Assembly: GCA_905234845.1 (NCBI GenBank)
Contig: CAJOIW010000012.1
Location: 1-47,695 of the forward strand
Source: an uncultured Prevotella sp.
GTDB taxonomy: Bacteria; Bacteroidota; Bacteroidia; Bacteroidales; Bacteroidaceae
DNA: 47,695 nucleotides
Reading direction: 5' to 3'
This document shows positions 25,617 through 33,852 of the stretch, piece after piece. The notes beneath the pieces are model-generated. The model saw only the letters and a list, made by a program, of their open reading frames with translations. It was not told the DNA's origin and did no database searches. Position numbers and translations under genes: made by a program. Position 1 is the stretch's first letter, and each line of letters begins with the position of its first letter.

Positions 25617-28600
25617 ATGAAAAAGTTTTTACTATTTTTCATGGGGATTCTCTTCAGTGGACTTGCGTTCGCTCAGGGAGTCACGGTGAAGGTGGTCGAC
25701 AAAATGTCTGACGCTACTGGAACCGACACCTACGTCTATTGCAAGGCGGACGGTAAGATTTATGCTTACAATACGCTGGGCAATTACGAGGAGTATGGCT
25801 TGTACTCGAAGGTCAACACACTGGGTGTGGCTGGTGCCGACCAGGAGTGCGAGTACATTGAGACAACAACCGACATGCAGACCATGCCTTACATCGACAC
25901 GGGCTACATCCACAAGACCAACACGCGTGTTGTGGTCGATTGTGAGATTACTTACGACGACACAAAGGACTGGCAGGCCATCTTTGGAGCAAGGCAGAAT
26001 TCGTTTATAGATCATGCCTTTGTTTTCTTCTGGCGCAATGGCATTAACGGGGTGAATAACCAAGGTGTGTATAACCGTAGTGGCGCAGAGAGCAGGGGTG
26101 ATACCGACATGCCTACAGAAGAGCGTATCATCATTGATGCCTCTGGAGATGTAGCCGGAATCTATTTCCCAGGAGATTCCACACCTTTCTTCACTATTCA
26201 GACGACAGGAAATATTGATGAAGGTGTGAACAGCATGTTCATCTTCGATTTGAATACGGCTGGAACTGGCGGTGCTCGTGTGGATAATAGCCGCACCTTC
26301 ATGAAACTCTACGGCTTTAAGATTTATGAGGATGATCAACTCATCATGGATCTCGTGCCCCTCGTAACGGGTGACGGTCGATCGGGTATGAAAGACAGAA
26401 TTAGCGGGCAGCGCTTCTTCTCACCCAATGGTGTGAACTTCGGTGTCGACCCCGATGCTGAGGGAGCACTTGCCGGCGGTGGTATCACAGCTTACGAGGG
26501 CAAGCTCGTCTGCCTGTCCACCAACAACCACGAGTATCTCTACACTGGCGGTCAGTGGGTTGACAAGGGTCAGATGGTAAGAGAGCCCCTTGCTAACACG
26601 GACTATAAGGACATGACCACTTGGGACTTCCCTGCAGAAAAAGCCGACTGCTTCGCAGGACTGTTCTACGACGATTTAGAGGATATCAATATTTTCAATC
26701 CTTATCGTGGAGGTCCTTATTGGGAGCCATTGGTGGCAGAGATTCCGACAACACCCAATACGACCTATACCTACAGCTTCGACTATCAAAGTCAGGCATG
26801 GGGTTCATGGACCAGTAAATTCATGAATGCCGTTGTTTGCAGCGGACGTCCGGAGACCCTTGGAACTAGCAACTATTCTGTGAACGGTGACTGGGGGGGT
26901 GATGACCAGACCTATGGTGTTCTCGCCTATCATTCTCTGCCGCGTACCAATACTATCGCTGTTGACGAGTATGGCGAGCCTGCCTGCTTCGACGATTATT
27001 ACAATTTCCTCTGGGATGAAGGCAATCCGCAACACATCGAGTTCGAGTTCACAGCTACTCAAGACCATCACTATCTGGTGTTCAACTTCGGTCTGGTAGA
27101 GGATGACAAAGACCTTATCTTTGCTTTCAAGAACTTGGATGTCTCCAGAGCTGTCTATCCTGTGACCTATTCGTTCGCTCCGCAACTGGCAGCAGCTGTT
27201 GCCCTTGCTGAGGAATTCGAGGCTACGTCGAGAACTACCAATGCGCTGAAGAGCCAGCTCGACGCTGAGATTGCCAAGACCAAGAACCTTATCGCCAATG
27301 GTACCAACGATGAGCAGATGACTGAATACCGTGTGTTCAACGAGCTCTTCGACAAGGTGAAGGCCAACAACTTCAGTGGCGATGTTTGGGAGAAGACCAT
27401 CGCATTGGCTAAGAAAGAAAAGGTGAACACCGTCAAGTATGAGAATTACCTCAACACGGGTACCGAGAGCACCTATGACGAACAGCTCAACGACCTGCGC
27501 ATCGACCGCTGGGCCGCCCACATCGAGACTTCTAACCACGTCTTCACCGAGCGCGAGGCAGAACCAGCTCAGGAGGGCGAATACTATCTCTACAATGTAG
27601 GTATGAAGAGCTTCCTCGTAGGCGGTTCCGACTGGGGCGCACACGCAGCTATCGGCTGGCCGGGCATCACCGTGATGCTTGAACCCACCGACGACGGTGA
27701 AGGCTTCTACATTGGCACCCACATGTGGCACTGCTCATGGGACAACAGCGAATATGGTATCAATGGTGGTACCGAGAACCAGTGGCAGGGCAACTTTATG
27801 GGTCCTGGCGGATATCTTGATAACAGTCGCTATCCCTGGTACTTCGTTCCCGTAGAGGGAAAGACAAATGTCTATAACATTTGCAAGAGAGGTGTAGACG
27901 ATGAAACCGGCGAATACAACTACTTCGACTATCTCGGCTACAACAATCACGGTCGTACCGACGCTGGTACATGGCCCTGCTTCAACACGGTAAGCTCCTA
28001 TGAGTCTGATCCCACTTTGGCCACCAACCAGTGGATGCTCATCACTCAGGAGCAGCGCGACGCACTTATTGATCAGGCTACGAAGTCGAAACCTGCCGAC
28101 CTTTCCTATCTCATCAAGATGCCGAACTTCAGTCAGCGTGAGTTCTCTGATGAAGACAATCCTAACCTTGACTACGACGATAAAGGCGTGGTTAAAGGCT
28201 GGCGCGGTATATGGAATGTTGAGTACGGCGGCAACCTCACGGGCCGTAACGATCGACTCAACAATCAGAATGGTGACCTTGCTTTCGAAGCCGATGAACG
28301 GGAAGGTAACTTGCTCTTATGGCAGCAAATCGATGTACCCGTGGAAGGATACTATGGCATCAGCGTTCAGGCACTCTGCCGTCCGGGCAAGACTGACGAA
28401 GTGGCACAGATGGTAGCCGATGGTGAGGATTTGCTTTACGACTCCTATCTCTTCGTGGAAGATAAAAAGCTTAATCTGCCGTTGATGACGGCTGAGGCCG
28501 ACAAGGTTCCTGGTATTGGAGCGAATACGGTGGCAGGTCAGGTTCCCGGTGATCATGTAGCGGCTATCAAATATTTCGAGAACGGCCTCTATAAGATTGA

Positions 28601-28886
28601 GCTTATTGTTCAAATTGGAAGTACTAAGAGCATCTTCTTCGGTATTCAGCAGGATGACGCCGGTGGTTCAGGCTCGCAGCACTGGATTATGGCCGATAAC
28701 TTCCGCCTGAAGTACTACGGCACCGAGGATCCCGGTGATCCCACTGGCATCAAGAATGTACAGAATACGGAGAACCAGAGCTCGTTGACCGACGGCAAGT
28801 TCTACACCGTTCAGGGTATTGCTGTTGACCGTCCTACCAAGCCTGGTATCTACGTTCGCAACGGAAGAAAGTTTGTCGTAAGATAA
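25617..28886 (+). CDS. Large secreted LamG-like protein with T9SS sorting tail
   Basis: 1089-aa exported protein of unknown function. The signal peptide is about residues 1-19 (MKKFLLFFMGILFSGLAFA). A concanavalin/LamG-like region follows (about 75-290), with YIDTGYIHKTNTRVVVDCEI and GFKIYEDDQLIMDLVPL. The middle part (about 320-840) has Trp/Tyr/Gly-rich stretches and a helical segment near 520-570, and no enzyme motif was recognised. The end FYTVQGIAVDRPTKPGIY...GRKFVVR is a Prevotella-type T9SS sorting tail. It is divergent from the GH43 gene, from which about 220 bases separate it, so both may respond to the same conditions. A role in carbohydrate binding is possible but unproven. Confidence 0.8.
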   Translation: MKKFLLFFMGILFSGLAFAQGVTVKVVDKMSDATGTDTYVYCKADGKIYAYNTLGNYEEYGLYSKVNTLGVAGADQECEYIETTTDMQTMPYIDTGYIHKTNTRVVVDCEITYDDTKDWQAIFGARQNSFIDHAFVFFWRNGINGVNNQGVYNRSGAESRGDTDMPTEERIIIDASGDVAGIYFPGDSTPFFTIQTTGNIDEGVNSMFIFDLNTAGTGGARVDNSRTFMKLYGFKIYEDDQLIMDLVPLVTGDGRSGMKDRISGQRFFSPNGVNFGVDPDAEGALAGGGITAYEGKLVCLSTNNHEYLYTGGQWVDKGQMVREPLANTDYKDMTTWDFPAEKADCFAGLFYDDLEDINIFNPYRGGPYWEPLVAEIPTTPNTTYTYSFDYQSQAWGSWTSKFMNAVVCSGRPETLGTSNYSVNGDWGGDDQTYGVLAYHSLPRTNTIAVDEYGEPACFDDYYNFLWDEGNPQHIEFEFTATQDHHYLVFNFGLVEDDKDLIFAFKNLDVSRAVYPVTYSFAPQLAAAVALAEEFEATSRTTNALKSQLDAEIAKTKNLIANGTNDEQMTEYRVFNELFDKVKANNFSGDVWEKTIALAKKEKVNTVKYENYLNTGTESTYDEQLNDLRIDRWAAHIETSNHVFTEREAEPAQEGEYYLYNVGMKSFLVGGSDWGAHAAIGWPGITVMLEPTDDGEGFYIGTHMWHCSWDNSEYGINGGTENQWQGNFMGPGGYLDNSRYPWYFVPVEGKTNVYNICKRGVDDETGEYNYFDYLGYNNHGRTDAGTWPCFNTVSSYESDPTLATNQWMLITQEQRDALIDQATKSKPADLSYLIKMPNFSQREFSDEDNPNLDYDDKGVVKGWRGIWNVEYGGNLTGRNDRLNNQNGDLAFEADEREGNLLLWQQIDVPVEGYYGISVQALCRPGKTDEVAQMVADGEDLLYDSYLFVEDKKLNLPLMTAEADKVPGIGANTVAGQVPGDHVAAIKYFENGLYKIELIVQIGSTKSIFFGIQQDDAGGSGSQHWIMADNFRLKYYGTEDPGDPTGIKNVQNTENQSSLTDGKFYTVQGIAVDRPTKPGIYVRNGRKFVVR

Positions 28887-28943
28887 AAACCGATTTTCCA
28901 GGGATTCCGGTTTTTTCCGGAGTCTCTGGAATTTCCAGATAAG

Positions 28944-28984
28944 AATATTGGGGCACTTCAAATAAAGGTGCCCCAATATTTTTT
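28944..28984 (+). terminator. Terminator of the 1089-aa cargo gene
   Basis: AATATTGGGGCAC (28944-28956) pairs perfectly with GTGCCCCAATATT (28968-28980), followed by a T run. It is 57 bases past the stop and before the convergent DUF3737 gene. Confidence 0.85.
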
Positions 28985-29005
28985 AATACGTGGTCGAAAA
29001 ATAAA

Positions 29006-29851
29006 TCAGGAACGGGTTTTGATGACGCAGTTGCCGGGCGGGCGGAGGTACTGGTCGATGGTGACACGGCCGATATGGTCGGCGGTGATATGGCCGGAGG
29101 TGGGATTCTTCACCTCGGTGATATTGCCACGGATATTAGCCTCTACGGTGGTATACTCAAAGACGCGGTCGCAGGCCGCATCGAAGGTGCAGTCTTCAAG
29201 GACGATGTTGGTGCCGTAGCATAGGAGCTGCTCGCCGGCGAGGTGGCAGCGCACGAGCCGCACGTTCTTCGAGTGCCAGCCCAGATACTCGCCGTCGATG
29301 ACGGAGTCGTAGACGGTTACGTTCTCACACTCCCAGAACGAGTCTTTGGTCACAATCTTGGCATTGTGAATCTCTACGTTCGTACAATATTGGAACACAT
29401 ACTTCGCGTCGCTCACGAGCCCGTCGATGTAGATGTTGCGCGAGAACATGAAGGGGTAGGTGCCCTCGTGGAGGGTGACGTTGTGGAGGCGCAGACCATC
29501 AATGCGCCAGAAGGTCTCGTCGGCGTCGTTGATGGTGACGTTCTCCAGCTCGACGTTCCTCATCTCGCGGAAGAATTTCGGACCGTCGATGATGCAGTCG
29601 CTCATTACGAAGTCGTTGGTGTACCAGATGGCCGAGCGTGAGCCTGGGGCGAAATAGCAGTTCGTGATGCGGGCACCGTCGACATGCCACAGCGGGTACT
29701 TGCCGTAGAACTCGCAGCCCTCGACCTCGATGTTGCGGCATTGCTTGATGCCCGACTCGCCATCGGTAATCGTGATGTGCTCGAGTCGCGTGTCCTCAAT
29801 ACCGAACAATGGTCGCTCCCCTCCGAACGACTGGTCTTTAATCAATTTCAT
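29006..29851 (-). CDS. DUF3737 family right-handed beta-helix protein
   Basis: 281-aa cytoplasmic protein starting MKLIKDQSFGGERPLFG. The ORF can be extended to a TTG at 29860, but the ATG at 29851 matches the usual family start. The whole protein is a run of short repeats with Asn/Cys turns (ITNCYF, MSDCII, LENVTI, LHNVTL, LEDCTF), typical of a right-handed beta-helix. DUF3737 has no established reaction. There is no signal peptide. It is downstream of mdh on the same strand, separated by a 30-bp inverted repeat. Confidence 0.88.
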   Translation of the reverse strand: MKLIKDQSFGGERPLFGIEDTRLEHITITDGESGIKQCRNIEVEGCEFYGKYPLWHVDGARITNCYFAPGSRSAIWYTNDFVMSDCIIDGPKFFREMRNVELENVTINDADETFWRIDGLRLHNVTLHEGTYPFMFSRNIYIDGLVSDAKYVFQYCTNVEIHNAKIVTKDSFWECENVTVYDSVIDGEYLGWHSKNVRLVRCHLAGEQLLCYGTNIVLEDCTFDAACDRVFEYTTVEANIRGNITEVKNPTSGHITADHIGRVTIDQYLRPPGNCVIKTRS

Positions 29852-29900
29852 CAATGACAAACAATCTAATTAAAAATAGAGGCAACCGTGTCAAAGCTGA

Positions 29901-29987
29901 AACAACGAATTTAACGAATTAGACGAATTGGCCAATTCTTGAAAATCTAACAAATTGCAATTCGTCTAATTCGTTAAATTCGTTGTT
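29901..29987. repeat. 30-bp perfect inverted repeat between mdh and the DUF3737 gene
   Basis: The arms 29901-29930 and 29958-29987 are exact reverse complements around a 27-base loop. Each arm contains ACGAATT-like units (AACGAATTAGACGAATT). The RNA would form a strong stem-loop after mdh, but no T run follows on the minus strand. It may be a transcript-end stabiliser or a dispersed repeat. Confidence 0.7.
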
Positions 29988-30001
29988 GGACTCCTGAAAA
30001 A

Positions 30002-30994
30002 TCAGAGGTTGGGGTTGATCTTGCTCCACTCGCTGATGGGCGGCACGATGTTCAGGGTGACGAGCTCGTCGCGCATCTTGCAGAGGTGCTCATAGCTCTG
30101 GTCGAGCTTGGCGTTCTCCTCGGCTGTTCCCTGCGGCACCTCGAAGTGTGCGCCGGTGGTGTCGAGCGTGGTCTTCATGGCCATCATGATGTGGTCGTAC
30201 TTCTCTGTCTTGGCATAGGTGCCTACGGGGAAGCGGAAGGGCTCGCCGCCCATGACCGAGCGAATCATCTCTACGGAGAGGTAGGCCGGGCTCTGGAATG
30301 ATGAGCGTCCGCGCAGCTCGATAATCTTGGCACCGCCCTGTGTGACGTCGGTCTTCATCTGTTCCCACTCCTCGGCGGGGAACTCCGGTGTGCCGATGAT
30401 GTCGGTCAACTTGCGGCCTGCAATCTCCACGTGGCTGCCGAAGACGGCCATCTGCTCGCCGTGTCCGCCATAGGTGGCGCAGCCCGTAATCTCGTTCTGC
30501 ATCACACCGAACTTTTTGGCAAGTGCCGACTGCAGACGGGTGGTGTCGAGCGCGGCGAGGGTGGTCACCTGCGAGGGTTTCAGTCCCGAGTAGAGCAGGG
30601 TGACGAGGCCGGTAAGGTCGGCGGGGTTGAAGATGATGACCACGTGCTTCACGTCGGGGCAATACTTCTTGATGTTCTGACCGAGCTCCTCGGCAATCTT
30701 GCAGTTGCCAGCGAGCAGATCCTCGCGGGTCATGCCCTGCTTACGGGGCGCACCGCCAGAGGAGATAATGTACTTCGCATTGGTGAATGCCTCGGCTGCG
30801 TCGGTGGTGGCGATGATCTTCGCACCGTCGAAGCCGCTCTGGCGCATCTCCTCGGCCACACCCTCGGGAGAGAATACGTCGTAGAGACAGATTTCACTTG
30901 TCAGACCCATTGTCAGCGCGGTCTGTACCATGTTTGATCCGATCATGCCGGCTGCGCCGACAATGGTCAGTTTCTCGTTAGTTAAAAATGCCAT
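30002..30994 (-). CDS. mdh: Malate dehydrogenase
   Basis: NAD-dependent interconversion of malate and oxaloacetate in the cytoplasm; in Bacteroidales it works in the reductive branch to succinate. The 330-aa protein has the Rossmann motif IVGAAGMIGSN (from residue 11), the active-site regions SSGGAPRKQGMTREDLL and LDTTRLQSALAKKF, and the catalytic His region YGGHGEQMAVFG. Length is normal. The gene is preceded by two copies of a promoter-bearing repeat. Confidence 0.93.
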   Translation of the reverse strand: MAFLTNEKLTIVGAAGMIGSNMVQTALTMGLTSEICLYDVFSPEGVAEEMRQSGFDGAKIIATTDAAEAFTNAKYIISSGGAPRKQGMTREDLLAGNCKIAEELGQNIKKYCPDVKHVVIIFNPADLTGLVTLLYSGLKPSQVTTLAALDTTRLQSALAKKFGVMQNEITGCATYGGHGEQMAVFGSHVEIAGRKLTDIIGTPEFPAEEWEQMKTDVTQGGAKIIELRGRSSFQSPAYLSVEMIRSVMGGEPFRFPVGTYAKTEKYDHIMMAMKTTLDTTGAHFEVPQGTAEENAKLDQSYEHLCKMRDELVTLNIVPPISEWSKINPNL

Positions 30995-31034
30995 ATCGTT
31001 TTTTGTTATTTAATTGATGATTTCTTTCCGACTG

Positions 31035-31042
31035 CAAAGTTA
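31035..31042 (-). promoter_or_regulatory. -7 box TAACTTTG for mdh (proximal)
   Basis: The minus strand reads TAACTTTG within the first 25-base repeat copy, 41 bases upstream of the mdh ATG. Confidence 0.6.
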
Positions 31043-31118
31043 CGAAAAAACGAGTGCAGAACAAAATAAACTTGTTTATTTTTTATGCTGAGGCGCAGTA
31101 ACTTCGCGACTTTTGTCG

Positions 31119-31126
31119 CAAAGTTA
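31119..31126 (-). promoter_or_regulatory. Second -7 box TAACTTTG upstream of mdh (distal)
   Basis: An identical box in the second 25-base repeat copy, 84 bases further upstream. It may be an alternative mdh promoter. Confidence 0.4.
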
Positions 31127-31276
31127 CGAAAAAACGAGTGCAATGCAAAAGAAAAGCTTGTTTTTCTTTGCATTTCCGAGTGCTCGAGTGAGCTCGGCGA
31201 CTTTTTTGCGTGCCGGTTGTTAAAGAAACATAATTCACGCGTGGAAAAATTAACAAATTCTGTCGGGATTTTTTTG

Positions 31277-31630
31277 CATTCTAGGCGAGTGAAAGATATA
31301 TGTTTCAGAAGAGGGAAGTGAGAAGTGAGAAGCGATAAGTATGGTTAGAATGCGAAAGGTATGTGTTTCGGGTGGTAAAACACGGCGTTTGGGAGTACGA
31401 AAGACGGTCTTTCGGATGGTGAAAGCTAAGCTCTCGGAGGTGAGAGGTATATCTTTCGCGATACGACCTATAAGTCTGATAAGCCCTATATGACTTATAT
31501 GGCTTATTCCCAGCGAGTTAGCAAAAATCGGGAAAATGGCTCAAAACTGAAGAATTTACGGGCACGGGAAGTTTTGTTCACAAAATCGCCAGAATTCGTG
31601 TTAAAAGAAATCGGGCGATTGTTAACGAAA
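31277..31630 (+). repeat. Dispersed ~360-bp repeat, copy 2
   Basis: Same ordered blocks and orientation as 11027-11390, ending in TTAACGAAA. The middle differs: this copy has extra CGAAAGG-type motifs (31353-31370) and the insert CTATAAGTCTGATAAGCC. It lies upstream of the M24B peptidase gene, as copy 1 lies upstream of the cargo gene. Confidence 0.75.
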
Positions 31631-31716
31631 CATAAAGCGCTCTCATCGCCCATCACCTATTAACCATCACCTATTATTTTCTATGCGAATTATTTGGCGC
31701 AAATGGGAAATGTTTG

Positions 31717-31724
31717 TAAATTTG
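31717..31724 (+). promoter_or_regulatory. Promoter TTTG-N20-TAAATTTG for the M24B peptidase
   Basis: TAAATTTG matches the -7 consensus, and TTTG at 31693-31696 stands at the -33 position with a 20-base spacer. This is the most complete Bacteroidetes promoter seen in the window. Confidence 0.65.
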
Positions 31725-31752
31725 TGTCGGAAATCCTACAAACACGACAATC

Positions 31753-33576
31753 ATGATAGAGCAACGATTAGCGGCGCTGCGCGAGGTGATGCGGCGCGAA
31801 CGGCTCGGGGCGTTCATCTTCCCGAGCACCGACCCCCATGGGAGTGAGTATGTGGCCGACCACTGGAAAGGTCGCGAGTGGATCAGTGGTTTTGACGGGT
31901 CGGCAGGCACGGCAGTAGTGACACTTACTTCGGCCGCGCTGTGGACCGACTCGCGCTACTTCATACAGGCCGCCGAACAATTGAAAGGCACGGACTTTCA
32001 GCTGATGAGGCTAAAGGTGGAGGGCACGCCCTCGGTGAGCGAGTGGATCATCGGACAGTTGTCATGCTCAGGCGACAGTAAAGCCTCCCCCAGTGGGGGG
32101 AGGTTGGAGGGGGCTTATACGGAAATTGGCATCGACGGCATGGTCAGCCCGGCAGCCGATGTGGAACAGCTCATCGCCGACATGCGCCGTGCCGCCATCA
32201 CCGTGCGCACAAACCTCGACCCGCTGGCGCAGATATGGACCAACCGGCCGCCCGTGCCGATTAACCCCATCACGGTGCATCCGCTCTCATTGGCCGGCGA
32301 GCCCGCCCATGAGAAGCTGGCACGCATACGCAAGGCACTGCGGCAGCAGCACGCCGACGGCATGTTGGTGTGTGCGCTCGACGATATCGCGTGGACGCTG
32401 AACCTGCGTGGCAGCGACGTGCACTGCAACCCCGTCTTCATCAGCTACCTGCTCATCTCCAGTACCAGTGCCACGCTGTTTGTCCATCGAGGAAAACTCT
32501 CCGCTGAGGTGGTGGCCTACCTGAAAGGCGAGGGCGTGACCGTGGACGACTACCAGAACGTGCAGAAGGGACTGAAAGACTATTTCGAGTATAACATCCT
32601 GCTCGACCCGCACGAGGTGAACTATATGCTCTACCGCGCCGCCACGCGCGAGATAGTGCGCGGCACGTCGCCCATTCCGGTAATGAAAGCCATTAAGAAC
32701 GAGGCCGAGATAGCGGGTTTTCATAATGCGATGCTCCGCGACGGCATCGCCATGGTGAAGTTCCTGATGTGGCTGAAGCCCGCAGTCGCGCAAGGCGGGC
32801 AGACCGAGATTAGCATCGACGAGAAACTGACGGCGCTCCGTGCCGAGCAAGACGGCTATCGCGGCCTTTCGTTCGACACCATCGCCGCTTATGGTCCCCA
32901 CGGAGCCATTGTGCACTATACGGCCCAAGACCAAGAACCCACCCCCATCCCCGGGGATGGGGGTGGGTTCCTCCTTCTCGACAGCGGTGCCCAATACCTT
33001 GACGGTACTACCGACATCACCCGCACTATTGCCCTCGGGCCTGTCAGCGACGAAGAACGGCGTGTCTATACGCTTGTGCTGAAAGGTCATCTGGCACTGC
33101 AGAACCTGAAATTCCCCGATGGCGCGGCTGGTACACAGCTCGATGCCATTGCGCGGCAACCGATGTGGGAGGCGGGGATGAACTTCCTCCACGGCACAGG
33201 GCATGGTGTAGGGGCATATCTCTGTGTGCATGAGGGTCCGCACCAGATACGCATGGAGTGGAAGCCCACACCGCTACACGCAGGTATGACCGTCACCGAC
33301 GAGCCAGGCATCTACCTCGAGGGCCGTTTTGGCGTGCGCATAGAAAACACGCTGCTCGTCGTACCCTGCATGGAGACTGAGTTTGGGCGGTTTCTCCAGT
33401 TTGAGCCGCTTACGCTCTGTCCTATCGACACGGCACCGTTAATGCCCGAGTTGCTCACCGAGCAGGAGTGCCAGTGGCTCAACAACTATCATGCGCTCGT
33501 CTTCGACCGCCTCGCGCCACACCTCAACGATGAGGAGGAGACCGCCTGGCTCCGCGATGCCACCAAACCCGTCTGA
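31753..33576 (+). CDS. Aminopeptidase P-type M24B metallopeptidase (Xaa-Pro aminopeptidase)
   Basis: 607-aa cytosolic peptidase removing N-terminal residues before proline, of the long eukaryote-like APP1 type with two creatinase-like N-terminal domains. The metal ligands expected from the family are visible: Asp410 (LLLDSGAQY), Asp421 (TTDITRT), His484 (GTGHGVG), Glu517 (TDEPGIYLEG) and Glu531 (RIENT). Two GC-rich palindromic insertions are read in frame. KASPSGGRLEGA (about 110-121) lies before IGIDGMVS, and EPTPIPGDGGGF (395-406) lies three residues before ligand Asp410. The C-terminal LTEQECQWLNNYH region is typical of this subfamily. Confidence 0.92.
   Translation: MIEQRLAALREVMRRERLGAFIFPSTDPHGSEYVADHWKGREWISGFDGSAGTAVVTLTSAALWTDSRYFIQAAEQLKGTDFQLMRLKVEGTPSVSEWIIGQLSCSGDSKASPSGGRLEGAYTEIGIDGMVSPAADVEQLIADMRRAAITVRTNLDPLAQIWTNRPPVPINPITVHPLSLAGEPAHEKLARIRKALRQQHADGMLVCALDDIAWTLNLRGSDVHCNPVFISYLLISSTSATLFVHRGKLSAEVVAYLKGEGVTVDDYQNVQKGLKDYFEYNILLDPHEVNYMLYRAATREIVRGTSPIPVMKAIKNEAEIAGFHNAMLRDGIAMVKFLMWLKPAVAQGGQTEISIDEKLTALRAEQDGYRGLSFDTIAAYGPHGAIVHYTAQDQEPTPIPGDGGGFLLLDSGAQYLDGTTDITRTIALGPVSDEERRVYTLVLKGHLALQNLKFPDGAAGTQLDAIARQPMWEAGMNFLHGTGHGVGAYLCVHEGPHQIRMEWKPTPLHAGMTVTDEPGIYLEGRFGVRIENTLLVVPCMETEFGRFLQFEPLTLCPIDTAPLMPELLTEQECQWLNNYHALVFDRLAPHLNDEEETAWLRDATKPV
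32081..32116 (+). repeat. GC-rich palindromic repeat in the M24B peptidase (first)
   Basis: Starts AAGCCTCCCCC and ends GGAGGGGGCTT, so the outer arms pair. The right half matches the repeats in der and the cargo gene in the same reading frame. Confidence 0.75.
32935..32970. repeat. Perfect 36-bp palindrome in the M24B peptidase (second)
   Basis: The first 18 bases (GAACCCACCCCCATCCCC) are followed at once by their exact reverse complement, with no loop. It is read in frame as EPTPIPGDGGGF. It resembles the other GC-rich repeat in style but not in sequence. Confidence 0.85.
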
Positions 33577-33643
33577 GCACTCCGTGAACGAAGAAAAATG
33601 ACGAAATAAGTGGAAAAATTGCGCGGATTTGCGGGAAAAGTTG

Positions 33644-33651
33644 TATCTTTG
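33644..33651 (+). promoter_or_regulatory. -7 box TATCTTTG upstream of the HerA-like gene
   Basis: TATCTTTG matches TAnnTTTG. It would start a transcript about 190 bases before the HerA-like ATG that also covers the toxin-like remnant. Confidence 0.55.
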
Positions 33652-33717
33652 CAGAAGATTTTACTAATAAATAAAGAAAGCATGAATGCTTGGCTTAATT
33701 CACTTTAAGAATTAAGA

Positions 33718-33852
33718 ATGAAGTATAGGATTATCTATGCTCCGAAGACTAAAGAGGATCTTGCCAAGTTAAAGCGCAGTGAGGCGTTAGCATTCTTTTG
33801 GGTTGATGATGTATATTTGAATAATAAAAAACTAGATAACTATGTACGATAA
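33718..33852 (+). pseudogene. Truncated RelE/YoeB-like toxin remnant
   Basis: A 44-codon frame begins MKYRIIYAPKTKEDLAKLKR and SEALAF, resembling the first helix and strand of Txe/YoeB-RelE mRNA-cleaving toxins (KxDLxKLKxSEPxAF). It then departs into [19 protein letters not shown] and stops, so the catalytic C-terminal half is missing. No antitoxin was found; a nine-codon open frame at 33682 is all that precedes it. The end overlaps the start of the HerA-like gene. The family match is by eye only. Confidence 0.45.

Larger units (their letters stand above)
30995..31752. other. Gene-free region between mdh and the M24B peptidase
   Basis: Divergent intergenic region of about 760 bases. It holds two direct copies of a 25-base sequence (31034-31058 and 31118-31142), each carrying a minus-strand -7 box toward mdh. 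It also holds copy 2 of the dispersed ~360-bp repeat (31277-31630) and a plus-strand promoter (31717-31724). No protein gene was recognised. Confidence 0.7.
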
